Assembly (NCBI GenBank): GCA_009823505.1
Contig: VZQC01011939.1
Coordinates: 3,178,911-3,242,910 of the forward strand
DNA length: 64,000 bases
DNA from: Rhizomys pruinosus
Taxonomy: Eukaryota; Chordata; Mammalia; Rodentia; Spalacidae
Direction: 5' to 3'
The notes beneath the pieces were generated by a model. It saw only the letters and a program-made list of their open reading frames with translations. It had not been told where the DNA came from and did no database searches. Shown piece by piece: positions 50,000 through 62,698 of this stretch. The translations under genes were made by a program, and so were the position numbers. Position 1 is the first letter of the stretch; each line of letters begins with the position of its first letter.

Positions 50000-50158
50000 G
50001 CTTTTTTGTTTTTGTTTTGAGACAGGGTCTCCCTGTAACCCCAGCTGGCATGTGACTCATTATGTACACTGGGTTGGTCTGAATCTCACAGAGATCCACC
50101 TGCCTCTGCCTCAGGAGTGCTGGGATTAAAGGCATGTACCACCACAACCTCCCAGCCA
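50000..50158 (-). mobile_element. B1 SINE, antisense
   Basis: TTTTGTTTTGAGACAGGGTC, CTGTAACCCCAGCTGGCATG and GGGATTAAAGGCATGTACCA, ending CCTCCCAGCC. Confidence 0.9.
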
Positions 50159-52686
50159 GACCATTGTCACTAGCTCATTCTTAGGCTACAACCCTGCATT
50201 TTCCCACCAACAGAAAGAAAACAGATTAATGATCAGCACTGTACATGGCCTCTAGAATTTTTAAGAAAAACATATTGCCTCAACTTCAAGGAAAGACAAA
50301 ATCTTGTAAGTCACTTTTCAGTTTGTAAAGGTATTTGATAATTTTCTTTTTTTGCAATTCCACCCCAGATGAGCATATTTGAAACTGTTGTGTAGGTCTA
50401 ACACAGCACATGGAATCTGTCACTGGGGCTGAGTGGGTGGCTTCCTGAGGTTTCCTCGAGAAGTAGAGCCTCCACATCCTTCCGGAGCCCATTCCTCACC
50501 TAGGATCCCTGCTCCACCCTGTCCACCCTGCTCCTTCCTGCCCTGTTTTCATTTTCCAAGGCTTCCCATGGAGAAGAAACTGGCTTGCTATTTAGAAATG
50601 CTGATGACACGGAGGAGCATTTCCAGCAGGCATAGACTGTGGAAATACAGCTGCGTCTCCCCAAGCCTGTGCCCAAGAGCTCCCGTTCTGTTCTGAAATC
50701 CAAGAGGCAGGTGAGGGCTGTTTACAGTGTGATACTTAGGACACAGGTATATTGGTGAGACACTCACATCTCAAAATATCAGTAACCCTTAGGTGGAAGA
50801 CTTGCTTTCTGACAGAGGTAACATGCAAAACCAAGATGCTTCTTGTTTGCTTCCAAGCACCCAATAAATGGAAAATAATTTTTAAAATATCCTTCACATG
50901 ATTCTTAGCTAAGATGTGGGAGAGGGTTAGCTCTCTGGTACTGAAAAAAAAAAAACAAAACCCAGAAGTGTCATCATGCAAATGAGATTCAGAAGTATGG
51001 TTACAGTGACTCATGACTGATAGACTCCAGGGAGCCGTGCAGTTGCAGGGGGAGATGGGTAGAGGAGTTTGTCAGCTCCATGATGCCTCCAGGAACACAT
51101 TCTGAGAGATGCATCTGTGGCAGTTTTCTACTGTGCCAACATCAGAGAGGCAGACTGAGGCAGCATAGCCTGCTACACACCAAGGCTCTATGACATATGC
51201 AGGGTCTACCTTCCTGGTCCTGGGTTACAAGTCTACAGCACATCATTGCACTGAGTGCTATAGGCCATTGTAACACCATGGTCTAAACATGTCAAAACAT
51301 AGATAAAGTTCAGTGAAAATCCTAAGTTCCTTGGTAATCTTATAGACCACCACACTGTATGTTGTCCATGGTTGACCTAACCAGTGCTAAGTAGCACAGG
51401 ACTAAGTGTCCTAACCAGAACACATAAGATATTCTGTAAAGGGCTTTTGGATTCCAGGCTTATGATACAACTTGTGGGAAATGGGAACTTTTCAAAGTCA
51501 GTCTAATACTGAAGTAAGGGATTACAAGCTTGTCATCAGCACTGGGGGACCCTCTGACATGCACTGAGTAAACCCAGCCTTCAGCCCTGCCCCCCAACTC
51601 TGGTATCCCACAGCACCCTGGAAGGCATGTGCTATACCTGCATTTGCTGTTCAGGGATAGTGGACCACCCATGGAACTGACCAGAAGCCCCGCTGTGCAT
51701 CTAGTTCATTCCCATGGGCCACTGGAGCTCAAGTTTGGCCTGAGGGAGGAACCCAGGCTGCACGGCAGCTGGACTGGCATGCTGCATGCAGCTCTGTGTT
51801 CTGACATCTCAATCATGCAGCTACAGTCTTAGTTTAAAAGTCATCTCTGTGGATCATGCTGCCCGTGGAGTCTGGGGGAGAAGACCTAACTTGGACCCCT
51901 GGGTGCCAACATTTTGACTTGCTGCACAGCTGGAGGGCGTCCCGGGTACATCAGGGTGGCAGAACATACCTAGCACATCCTGACGTCCCATTCACTTAAC
52001 GGGATGTGTCCATGGGAAACTGCTGCCAGAGCACATGCACGTCCAGCAGCAGGGGGCCAGCTAAACAAGAGGCGGGGCAGCCGCAGTCAGAACCCATGCA
52101 AAAAAAAAAAAAAATACAAAAGGTGACTAGTGCAGCGGGCTCAAGGCAACAGAAACCACCATCCCTAACCTCTCACCCTCACACAGAGGAGCAAAGAGCG
52201 TTCACCCAATGCTCACAGTGCAGGGGCTCCACATCTGACATGCAAGGGAATTTCACCAGAGCTGAAAGGTGGGGTCTGAGCAGAGGAGAAATACTCACCT
52301 TCATTCAGTTGGTTACATTGAATTCTAAGTCAGAGCTGCTTTGAAAGAGTCCTATGCCGGACTCTTCTCTGACCCCAGCTGCAGGGTGGAAGCATCTATG
52401 CATAGTTTTCTCTACTCTGCTCCACACACCATTGGATGGTCCAGAAGCATTTTCACGAATGGAGTGAAAATGCACTTGCGAACACATCCGATTTATCTTT
52501 AAGCAGAGTTGTCAAACAACTAATGGTGTCTTTAAGTTGAGGTGCATTAAGAGGGGACAGGGAGAGAAGAGTGGGGATCCCTGTTTAAGGATTGATAATG
52601 ACAACATCTGTGTTCTCAATCATGAAGAAATGGGCTCTGTTCTAGAGACATCATTGACCGTCTAACCCATCCACAGTGCTCTCCTA

Positions 52687-52959
52687 CCAGGACTACCACA
52701 GCAGCTTGCAGTCTCACTCACACATCCAGGACTACCACAGCAGCTTGCAGTCTCACTCACACATCCAGGACTACCACAGCAGCTTGCAGTCTCGCTCAGA
52801 CATCCAGGACTACCACAGCAGCTTGCAGTCTCGCTCAGACATCCAGGACTACCACAGCAGCTTGCAGTCTCGCTCAGACATCCAGGACTACCACAGCAGC
52901 TTGCAGTCTCGCTCAGACATCCAGGACTACCACAGCAACTTGCAGTCTTGCTCACAAGT
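52687..52959. repeat. 39-bp minisatellite, seven copies
   Basis: Units start at 52687, 52726, 52765, 52804, 52843, 52882 and 52921, each CCAGGACTACCACAGCAGCT, TGCAGTCTCGCTCAGACAT. The first two have CACTCACAC in place of CGCTCAGAC, and the last is diverged. 39 bp equals 13 codons, so both strands stay open (plus IQDYHSSLQSRSD repeated; minus rich in Cys/Ser). No homology or splice context supports a protein. Confidence 0.97.
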
Positions 52960-53253
52960 TAGTTCTGAGGTGAACCAGACAAGTTTCCCATCCTAAGGGC
53001 ATTGAAGCCCAGAGTGTAGGAGAGATCTATCTTCCTGGCTCCCAACCAGATTTTAGGTGGCCACTGCTTATCCGTGGTGGCACGGAAGTTAGGTCCAGTT
53101 CTCTGTCCACAGGTGGCTCAATGCTCTTTTTCTACTAAATGCAGAAGGAGTTTCAGGAATTTTAGTCATTTATAAGCAGGTCAGCTTTTGAGGTGCATTA
53201 GAAGGGGACAGGTGAGAGGAGTGGAGATCTCCTCAGCCAGTACAGGAGAGGCT

Positions 53254-53296
53254 GGGGGAGGACAGCAGGGGGAGGACAGCAGGGGGAGGACTGAGT
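53254..53296. repeat. Short GGGGGAGGACAGCA tandem repeat
   Basis: About three copies of a 15-bp G-rich unit in succession. Confidence 0.8.
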
Positions 53297-53859
53297 CCCC
53301 TGTCAGGTGGTATGTGTGATTTTCCTTTTGAGCCAAATTGTCACTTCTAATCTTAGTCTGGCTTTTGCTTTACCTATTTTTCTGGTTGTGGGTCACTTAT
53401 TTACTTAGGGTTTTTGCAACAGGGTCTTAGCAGTAGCCATGACTAGCCTCAAACTCTAGGTCCTCCTGGGATAGTGTCCAAGTGCTGTGAGCAGGCGGGC
53501 AGCATTGTTCCTGGCCAGGACATTTCATTCTCTGAAGTCCCGTGTTGCCTCATACAAAACTCCAGGGGTTTAACCGTTCCATGCTGCCCTGGTCTTGGGC
53601 TGCTTGGACTGTGGGCCAATGGATGTCTGCTGCCCGGATCCTGCCTCTTGCTCTTCTCTCGTTTCAATGTACATTATGATCTTCTTCAGTTCAGTTTTCC
53701 TCTTTCAGCCCCTCAGCATGAGAAAAACTGCCCATCCTTCCTCTCATAAAACCTGCCTTTTCCCCCTCACAGCAAGACAATCTGCTTTGGTCAAATCAAC
53801 AAGGATTTCCACAGACTTGATTTTGTAACATGTTTTAAATATAAATTAATTAAATATAC

Positions 53860-53945
53860 GTATTTTACAGAGAGGGAAACGGATTCAAATAGTTTAAGTG
53901 TCTTAGGAAGGATCCCACACAAGTGAGGCATCGATTACAGAAAGC
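53860..53945 (+). mobile_element. MIR-like ancient SINE remnant
   Basis: TTTTACAGAGAGGGAAACGG and CACACAAGTGAGGCATCGAT follow the MIR core layout. Confidence 0.45.
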
Positions 53946-53984
53946 TCTTCCTTCCTCTCCTCCTCATTTTTGATGTTGTTGTCT

Positions 53985-54090
53985 TTTGATTTTGTCTTTT
54001 GAGATAAGCTGGCCTTGAACTCATATCTTCCTGCCTTAGGCTTTTGGAGTGTCTGGATTATAGGTGTGAACCCCAACACTAGGCCATGAG
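53985..54090 (-). mobile_element. B1-like fragment, antisense
   Basis: GTCTTTTGAGATAAGCTGGC, CTTGAACTCATATCTTCC and GGATTATAGGTGTGAACC; an internal part is missing. Confidence 0.55.
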
Positions 54091-56416
54091 CAGACCCTCT
54101 CCACGCCCCTATTCTCAGCATGGTTTGTGTACCCAGTCTTCACTGCAGGGGCTCACACTCTCTTCCTCCTGTTGGATTCACTCTGACTCCCACAGAACTT
54201 CCTTCCAGGGCTGACAGAGTCCAGAGAGTGAAGGAGATTGTGGGAAAGTGAAACTGAGTTTACCTGAACTTGCCATCAGGAGCTCTAATGATTTCTAACA
54301 GCCAAAGTGCCCGATTAGACATGCTTTCTCTGAGTTCTAGGAGGGTTGGACAGAGTGTGAGGATCAGGGTTGGTGTACCTCCTGTGGATCTCACGTTTTA
54401 AGCCATTTACAGGATATTGGTAGAGGGTTATGAAAAAGTCAGGAACGAGGGCGGAGTAAATATTGGTGGGGGGGAAAGGAACAGAGGAAGGGGGGGAGGG
54501 CAGTGTTGAGAAGTTGGTGAAGTCTTAAGTAATTCCACTGTTTTGGAATCTTCCCTGCCCAATGTGATGGGTACAGGACTGACTGCTGCCACACTGGCCC
54601 CTGAGAAGCAAAGATGGACACATGGTCTCCTCTGTGACTAGAGGCTTGCCCGGGCATGTCCAGGGGGCAGAGGCCTGTTGACTGCGCTCATTCTGGGTTA
54701 AGTCCCTGTTCTGACCTCTTGTCGAAAAGAACAAGGTTTTTACCCCAAATGTTCCAAACTTTTGGAGGACCTCTGACCAAAGAACACTAGCTTTGGAGAA
54801 CTGAGTGTGGATCAACTGCTGCTCTCTTCCTAGGGCTGGGGGAGGGTGAGCAAAAGATGCAGATGAGAAAGTTCTGTCCACGGCAGGACCCGCCCGGAAG
54901 TCAGAGCCCTCCCGTCTGGAATTGTTTGAAGGGAAGATTGGGGAATAGACTGAAGGAAGAGTGCTCAGACAAACAATGAAAAGCGAACCATGATGGATGG
55001 ATGGGCGAGGAAGGCGGGGCCCAGACTCAGGACCTCACGACTATGTCCGTGCTTGGCATTTTCTTCTATGACTAGATGAAAGGCCAGCAGAGCTGGGGCG
55101 GATTGGACTATCTCCACTCCCAGGGAGAGCCATAGGCAAGACCACATGCCAAGAAGGACAGGAAGGGACAGAGGCTCAACCTTACGCTTGAAGGGAAAGT
55201 ATTGGGGGACTTTTAGCTCAGAAGAAAGACGACTCAACAGTAGAAAATGCAGTGCCACAAACCTCTGTCTGAAAGGCAAGTCAAGAAGAGAAAGGAGACC
55301 TGCCAATTGCTCATAGGGTCTGGGCCCTTTAGAAGAGTGCTCTGACCTTGGCTACCTAGCGGTGAGGGTTCTGTTCTTCCTAGAGGCATGCAAGGACATG
55401 TTGGTGACCTTATAGACCTTCCATCTAGGCTGGGATTCCAAGTATGTTCACAGCCTGGGGTAGGTGACCATGGCAAAAGCCCATTTCTATTCCTGAAGAC
55501 GGTGATATGTTTTAGGGGGTGCAGAAGGCTCTGATGTTTAAGGACAGAAGTGCATGCGAGGACAGCCTACATCTTGAGGAACAGCCATTGTGTGGGAGGC
55601 AGGCCAGGGACCTACAAGCCTCAGAGCTTATGCCTCTGCCCTTCTGTCTGACCTCTTCCTCTTGTGAGTAATCTCCAAGGCCTCCCGGGTAAAGGCTGTC
55701 CCCTTCCATCTGTGGTATCGTACTCTATCCTCCAGCTGCACATATTTGCAGGGAACCGAGTCCATATGTCCTTTGTTTGTCATGATGCAGCTCTTGAGGT
55801 CGGGACTGAGGAACGATGTCTCCCTGCCTTGTTCAGTTCCTCCTGTCACCCCAGCACTTGGGAGGAAGGAGGTAATAAGCTCCTGCTCACCAGGATCAGC
55901 AACTTCAGGAAGCCACCCAGCTCTTGCTTTCTGATTAGAAAGCCACTGTGGCTTTAGAGGGCAGCCTGTGAATACCCTTCCCACTTAGCTGGCGTGCAGG
56001 GAACTCAGGCCACGTACAGCTGTCCCCTCCATTACTAGACCACATCCTGTTTCATCCTTTCTGTCCAGCAAGGGCCTTTATTGTATTTCTGCTGGAGGTC
56101 CTTGCTCTGTGGTCCCAGAATGATATTACTTAAGCCAGCTTTACAGGAGCGGCGGAATGATGGCATTTCCCACTGACCCTGGCTGAACTCCTGGTATTTA
56201 GGTCGGGATTACAATCTACCCACAGTGTGCTAGGGGGCTGGCAGGCAGGAAGACCTGTCTATCCAGTCCAGTTCCAAGCTCCCTACTGAGTGCCCTACCT
56301 TACCGGTTAGATCCTCTGACCACATGGAATTCAGAGCCCTGTGAACAGGGAAACATGTGGAAACTCCATGCTCAGCATGGAGTACTTTAACTTTACATTT
56401 ACAAAAAGGAAAAACA

Positions 56417-56578
56417 TGCCGGGCATTGTGGCGCACGCCTTTAATCCTAGCACCAGGGAGGCAGAGGCAGGCGGATCTTTGTGAGTTCAAGGCCAACCTG
56501 GTCTCCAGAGTGAGTTCCAGGACAGCTGGGGCTACAGGGAGACCCTGTCTTGAAAAGACAAAAAGAAAAAAAAAAAAT
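56417..56578 (+). mobile_element. B1 SINE, sense
   Basis: GCCGGGCATTGTGGCGCACG, GCCTTTAATCCTAGCACC, CAAGGCCAACCTGGTCTCCA, GCTACAGGGAGACCCTGTCT and an A-rich tail. GAAAAACAT flanks both ends, a possible short target duplication. One of the best-preserved B1 copies here. Confidence 0.93.
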
Positions 56579-57066
56579 GAAAAACATTGCATGCCAAAGT
56601 ATAGGACCCCTATTAGAACCCTGGAATTCAGAGGCCTGCAAATCTGTATCTTGTTGTTCTAAAAGATCGGCTAGGTTTTGAGGTTCTGTATTTCCTGCAG
56701 CTGTTGACCTTTGGTGAGTAGGTGTAGGTGATTTCTTAGAACCTGGTTAGGGTTCGAAGAATGCTGGTGACCTTTGCAGGGATAGGTGACCAGAAGAGCC
56801 AAGCACACTGCATGCCCTACGCACGGGCCTCCTGATGGTCCAGACAACTACACAGTCAGCCATAGTCACTGTATGCTCTAAGCAAGCTAACCAGCTTCCA
56901 GCTTCTCGCTCTACCCCCAGTCGACAGCCCACTGCCATCTTCTTTGAAGAAATTTGTACAGGAAACAAGCAGGGATTTTTTTCTTAAGGTGAGGAGTGGG
57001 CTTTGAATAATCCACTGGTCTAGCTTTAGAGTCAAGGCATTACTCAAAATTACTCAGAATGCTATG

Positions 57067-57067
57067 A

Positions 57068-57133
<66 letters not shown>
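57067..57133. repeat. (GT)n(GA)n compound microsatellite
   Basis: About 11 GT units followed by about 21 GA units. Confidence 0.95.
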
Positions 57134-57137
<4 letters not shown>

Positions 57138-58344
57138 CTATGGACAGAATGCCTGCACCTTTGGGTCAGTATTCAGGCCAGGGATGAAGGGGCCCCAGTG
57201 GGGTAAAGGAGGAATCCAGGAGTGAGAGGAGCAAGGCCAGGCAGAGAATTATTTATGGGAGCATGAATGCATATTTCTAAGGACATTTACTTAAGACAAG
57301 GTCGGGAGAAAGAGAGCTGGGGCAGTGGGAGTTGTGACAGGATGAGGAGGGTGCTGCAGACACAGCTGGCTGTGTGTCCAGGCCTCTCACATCCAGGCCT
57401 CTCTCTCACTGTAGATGACGGAGGTGATTAAAGGTGGGAAAGGGCAAAGATGCAGGCTCTGCTGTAGCAGGAGGAACAGCACAGGGAGAAGGAGGGGAGC
57501 CTGGACTACAGCCTGCCATGGCGCAGAAACCTCTCTCCAGACCCTGGACATAGCACGAAGCAGGTGTGGATACTGGAAGGAGGGGCTCTTAGAGCCCAGG
57601 AGAGTCATGCATCAGGACCGCAGAGGTTCTTTGGGAGCCTGGCTGTTTGGGCTCCAGGGCCAAATCTACTTCTACACAAGTCCTACCTTTCGGGTTTTAT
57701 CTCAGAAACCTGCTAAACTGTTGTGAATTGCCAACCACCCAGTCTTAACACGCCCTTGTCCGCCAAGGTTAAGGGGCATGGCTGGAGAGAGGAAGCACAG
57801 CCTGTCAGAAGGAGAACGGCAGGATGTCAGTCAAGGAGAGCTGTCTAGGTGTCAAAGGCACCTTGAGTCCATAGGCTCAGGGGGAGCTGGAGAACCTCAC
57901 AGGCTCCCCTGGGGAGAAGGGCTGGGGCTGCATTTAACTCTGCAGCTTCTGTTCACTGCACAGTCTGTGTGCAATAAGAGTTTGGTGATTAAATATAGAT
58001 ATGCTCATTAATGCAAATGTGTAGACTCAGGCCCTTGCTGCACAAGGTCTTCATGGTATTCACTGATCTCTGTTAATTTGAGAATTTGGACTGCTTCAAA
58101 TAAAAGAACATGTGGGCCTGCTGACGTGGCAGATGTGGATATTAGCAGCATCTATCTTTACTTACTGACCCTTTAATGGCTTTTGCTCCTAATCTTAAGA
58201 AAACCGTTTTTAAAATGTGACTGTCTCAGCGTGAATGTTAATAGAAACTTCACTTGCCTAATACCAAAACCATGTTTCTTAGGAAGAGAATCCAATTTTA
58301 ATAAAGACTTGTTTTTATGTAACTATAAGGAAAGAAGTAGAATG

Positions 58345-58420
58345 ACGTGAAAGAAAAGAAGGGAGGAAAGAAAGAAAGAGGAAGGAAAGGAAGAAGCAGA
58401 GAAGAAAGAAAAGGAAGCAA
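58345..58420. repeat. GAAA/GGAA purine-rich tract
   Basis: Imperfect GAAAGAAA and GGAAGGAA repeats on the plus strand. Confidence 0.8.
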
Positions 58421-58677
58421 GCCAGGATTGGGGAGAAATCCCGAATGACAGTATCTTTCAGAAGACGAGGAGACTGTGGTGCTGTGGTCAGTGGCTGTAT
58501 GGAGCAGGCCTCTGGGCCTCCTTTCTATTCAGAAGGCTGGCAGATGTGGCCAGCCTGAGAGAAGGCTTGAAAGGCTCCTGCTGCGGCGGGGGCGTTCTGC
58601 AACCTGCCTGTTCTGTGCACGCTGTGCCAGGCTAGGCTTGCCCTGAGGCTGCAAAGGGAAGCAGGAAGAGCGAGTGA

Positions 58678-58691
58678 GTTGCTATGGCAAC
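58678..58691. promoter_or_regulatory. RFX X-box-like motif
   Basis: GTTGCTATGGCAAC fits the RFX X-box consensus GTTRCYATGGYAAC with both half-sites intact. It sits in a locally G/C-rich, SINE-free stretch (58560-58700). Confidence 0.45.
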
Positions 58692-58956
58692 CTGTTTGCC
58701 AGGCTCCTTGTTCTCTCAGTCATCCCTGTGGTGCAAGCTGGTTTATGATGTGCATGAGTAAAAAAAGAAAAAGAAAAAAAAAAAAAAAGAGCTGGGTCAG
58801 GTCCTTAGGTGCCGAGCAGCCAGTGTGGAGAGGGTGGGGAGGTATCCTAGTCTACTGCTGGTCTAATTGCCCCAGGGAGGAGAGGCATGCCAGGGAGATG
58901 GGCTCAGCTCAACCTGTGTGTCATAAGGGATGTGTGGAATGCAGAGGATGCACAGA

Positions 58957-59222
58957 GCCAGGATCCGTTCAGATTCAGATATGAGCTCCGGCCCAAACAG
59001 GCTTCCACAAAATCCTGGGCTCCAGAGCCTCTGGGCAGAAAGGCTGGATCATCTATATTCCTTCACTGAGGACAGTCTGTGGGACAGGGCCAGGATCTAT
59101 TCAGGTTTAGGTATGAACCTTGGTCCAAATAGGCTTCCACAAAATTCTGGTCCCAGAGCTTCTAGACAGAAGGGCTGTATCATCTATAGCCCCTCACCTC
59201 CCAAAGATAGTTTGTGGCACGG
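58957..59222. repeat. 132-bp tandem segmental duplication
   Basis: 58957-59088 and 59089-59222 align: GCCAGGATC.., AGGCTTCCACAAAAT.CTGG, CCAGAGC.TCT, CAGAA.GGCTG.ATCATCTAT and a final GTCTGTGGGACAGG-like phrase. They have diverged visibly, so the duplication is not recent. The 189-codon frame across it is not supported as coding. Confidence 0.85.
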
Positions 59223-59524
59223 GGCTAGGGGAGAGTTCCAGGTTCTCCAGTTCAGAGATCAAGTGCCACTCTTGGGTCCAAAGTGTAGGGGGAAATCAGG
59301 CATTTTCTGTACTGTTGTGCACCCAACAAATTCAAAGCTCACAACTGGAGTTCTATGCTGCTGGTGGCTGCAGAACTACCCTGTGTTCACCTTAGAAATG
59401 GTCCAGGGGACCAGTGCACAGCCTTCTGGAAAAGGCACTGGGAGCAGGTCTCCTGAGCCCAAGGCTCTGTCTTACCCTTCCAGCAGCCCTCTGAATTAGT
59501 CTAGGCTCACTCTACTGTGAGGGG

Positions 59525-59885
59525 CCGTGTATACACATGTATGTATATGTGTCATGTAGTCATGATGTGTATGGACACGTGTCTATGTGTGAGGTGTCTA
59601 TAGATGTGTATGTGGGACACAGTATGCATATAAATGTAGTATGTGCATATGTGCATGCATGGTGCATATATGCACGTGTGGTAGGCATATGCAAGTGAGC
59701 ATGTATGCTGGCTCATATGTAGTGTGCATATGTAAATACACATAGAAGCAATGTATGTGGACTTGTGTACACATACATGTTTATGCTCATGTTTGCTTGT
59801 ATATGTATGCTCATGTGGTGTGATTGTCCAAAAGGATGTGCATGCCACTAGGGCAAGTGTGCATGTGTAAGTAAGTATGTGTGGG
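59525..59885. repeat. Degenerate TGTATG/CATATG-rich tract
   Basis: Alternating purine-pyrimidine sequence (GTATACACATGTATGTATAT and similar) for about 350 bp, an aged microsatellite. Confidence 0.8.
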
Positions 59886-60650
59886 AGTGTGTGGCTTCTA
59901 CCACGGATATGTGAGGACAGCTCTCATGCTTCCAAAGGCTCCCTGTTAACGGGTTCTACTCTAGATGTGGAAGGGTAGATGTGGTAGTTCAACTCAGCTC
60001 TTCTGTTCCCTATCTCTGCTCTACTTTGGAGGGACATGAGGTCTGGGCTGGGAACCAGGGTGCCTCCCCTCAGGAGAAGACCTTTCTAGGCTGTGCCCAT
60101 TGCAGAACTTGAATCGTTCTGCCCTAGAGAGCCTTGGGGAAAGGATACCGCGTGATAGTGTCTCCCGAGGAAGAGAAAGGAGACTCAGAAACTCTTCCTC
60201 TTCTGGCTATGGAAAACTGAGCTGATATTGTGCCTTTCTGGAAAGTGGCACAAGTTCATTGAAGTGCAGTGTTTGCCTCAGAAAGTCACCCTCACAGGAT
60301 AGTTGTGAGACTGGTGGACAGCATGGGAGCCATTTTCAGCCATTTGCTTTTCCCGCCTTCCTGCTCACCTATCCTGTTCTCTGCCAAAGGCTACAGGATG
60401 GCAAAAAGGGAGACCTTGAAAGTTAATTGCACCACCAGGCCTCCATGGGGAGGAGATGAGGCTTAGACAGGGCCGTCTGGAGTCAGGGGTCAGCTTTCAT
60501 AGCAGGGCCATGGCCCTTCCTGCTTCTAGACCTTGTCAATACATTTCCCAGGTATATCACAGAGCCTTCAGAAAGTTAATCATTTCTACAAATAGAAAAT
60601 CAAATGACTTACATGTCCAAGCTGAAACATCCATTCTGTTCAGACAATTT

Positions 60651-60800
60651 TTTTTTTTGTCTTTTTGAGACAGGGTCTCCCTGCAGCCGCAGGTGGCCTG
60701 GAACTCCATATGTGGACCAGGCTGGGCTTGAACTCACAGAAATCTACCTGCCTCTGGCTCCTGAGTGCTGGGATTAAAGGTGTGAGCCACCACACCCAGC
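60651..60800 (-). mobile_element. B1 SINE, antisense, with target site duplication
   Basis: TTGTCTTTTTGAGACAGGGT, CTGCAGCCGCAGGTGGCCTG and GGGATTAAAGGTGTGAGCCA, ending CCACACCCAGC. Flanked by TCAGACAATTTTTT near 60640 and again near 60802. Confidence 0.92.
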
Positions 60801-61084
60801 CTCAGACAATTTTTTTCGACAATTTTTTTTAATACCAAGGGTACCCTCAAAATGCCAGGGCGACCTCAGAGCACCAGAGCAGGTTTCTACATAAGGGTGG
60901 GGAATGACTCTGGGCTGGCCACCAAGACAGTTGCTCCAGACTGGCAGACCACTAAGTTCTCTGTGATTCTGTGGCCATGTTTTCCTGTCCATTGCTGACA
61001 CTGGGTATAACTCCAGCCTCTGCTGAGGGCCAGAGAAGCGTGCTTCTGTTTGATCTCACAAGAGCCTTGGGACACTGGGGCCAA

Positions 61085-61195
61085 ATCTTCCTGTTGCTTC
61101 TTCTAGATGAGAAAAATAAAATTCAGAAAGCTTCATTGGCTCACTGAAGCCCACATATCCAGTGAGGTTGGGGTCTCAGTTCAGGATCTCTGGGT
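61085..61195 (+). mobile_element. MIR-like ancient SINE remnant
   Basis: TCTAGATGAGAAAAATAAAA, TTGGCTCACTGAAG and GTGAGGTTGGGGTCTCAGTT recall the MIR core. Weak. Confidence 0.35.
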
Positions 61196-62289
61196 CCCCT
61201 GTCCTTCATTATAGGGTGGCGAGCACTGGGCCAGTTGAGCTACTGGGGTCTTATGCTGAGAAGGCCACTCTTTGTTTAGGATGTGTCTGTCCTCAGCACC
61301 ACCAGGTCCTGCACAAAGCAGACATGTGAGCAAACACTGGTTAAACTAGGTGTGTGGAAGGAGTGGTAAGCTGCCTATGAAGAGCAGGAGAGCTAGCAAG
61401 TGAAGGATGTCCAGGCCATCCTCCAGAGAGCGCTGGGTCTGAGCTTGAGGTCCAAGAGTCCTCAGCAGTGACTGCTGAGACACACAGGAAGTATCCAAGT
61501 GGATATTTATGAAAAAACACACAATACCCTGCACTAGGCATGACTGACAGCCAGCCAAGGTGGCAATGGGGCAGGTTCTGGAAAGTTTCAAAGCCAGCCC
61601 AAGGATCAAGTTAGGCTAGGCTGGTTTAGACTGGAATCTGCTGAAGGGAGAAACTGCAGATGGTTTTTCAGCAGCTCTTTCACTTTGAGTGGAGGTTCTG
61701 ACCTACCCTGATCCACGAGGGAACAGGAAGTGCCTCAGTTTCTAGTTTGCTCTCATCCTAAAACACGTCGTGCAAAAAAGGAAGAGAAATGAAGCAAAGA
61801 GTCAACGTTGTGTGAGAAATACAGCAACGGCAGAGACAAAGATTGTCAAGATATGCCAGGTAGGGGATGTTTTCGAATTTGTGGTGGGGTGGCAATAAGT
61901 GAGAATTTGATATGATGTGAATTTGACGGGCTGATGGGCATTTTTATTTGATGATTTTAAGCCTGATTTGCAAGTCTGACATAAGAGTTTTAAAATTGTG
62001 CCATATTAGACAAGAGAGAGAAAAAGACATACTAGGAAAATGGAATTCTTTTATCTTTGAAATATTTTGATCTTAGTTGTTGCAATTTCAAATGTAAGAA
62101 GTTTTATTTAATTTGTTTGAATTGGGTTAAATTTTAGTTAAAGACCTTTGCTATTTTTCTGTGATGCCTCCTATCCCTTCCTCCAAATGTTCTCAGAGCT
62201 CCTTCAGCCTGGCCCTTCTGTGATTCTGGGATGGTTTTGTCTGTGTGGCAGACCACACTCACTGAGCGAACACACACACACTGTGTGGC

Positions 62290-62480
62290 AGCCAGTGCTC
62301 ACTGAGAGGCCGTTCCCAGCACTGTGCAGACATCATTATTTGGTCTTGACAATGGCTCATGGACAAGCTAGGCCTTGCTTGCACTTTGCAGATGGGGATT
62401 AGAAAACTGAGACAATTTATAGGAAGTTCCAGGCCAATATGGCCAAGTCAGGTCTGACTCCCAATGTCTGGCTTTGGATC
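62290..62480 (+). mobile_element. MIR ancient SINE, sense
   Basis: Order of MIR: GTTCCCAGCACTGTGCAGAC, a CATTATTT and TTTGCAGATGGGGATTAGAA segment, AACTGAGAC, GGCCAAGTCAGGTCTGACTC, then CAATGTCTGGCTTTGGATC. Confidence 0.6.
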
Positions 62481-62626
62481 TGTGCTGACTGTGCCCTACT
62501 GTGGCCTTTAGCTGAGGGCCTCAGGCCACAGATGCTCTGTATAGAAGGAGGAGGATCACTGTGTACTTGAATCCACATCACATTCAGAGACACTGCTCGG
62601 TCTCTGAGGAGACTTTATTAACACAC

Positions 62627-62698
62627 GTCAAATATTTGGGCTAGATTTATAAAAGGAAACATTCAAAGAAAACAAATGATTGATCTTAAATATTTGAC
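62627..62698. repeat. 11-bp inverted repeat with 50-nt spacer
   Basis: GTCAAATATTT (62627-62637) and its exact reverse complement (62688-62698). Confidence 0.85.

Noticed and set aside
52662..52996. Cys-rich minus-strand and Gln/Ser-rich plus-strand repeat proteins
   Set aside because: Translations of the 39-bp array; no start context, splice sites or homology.
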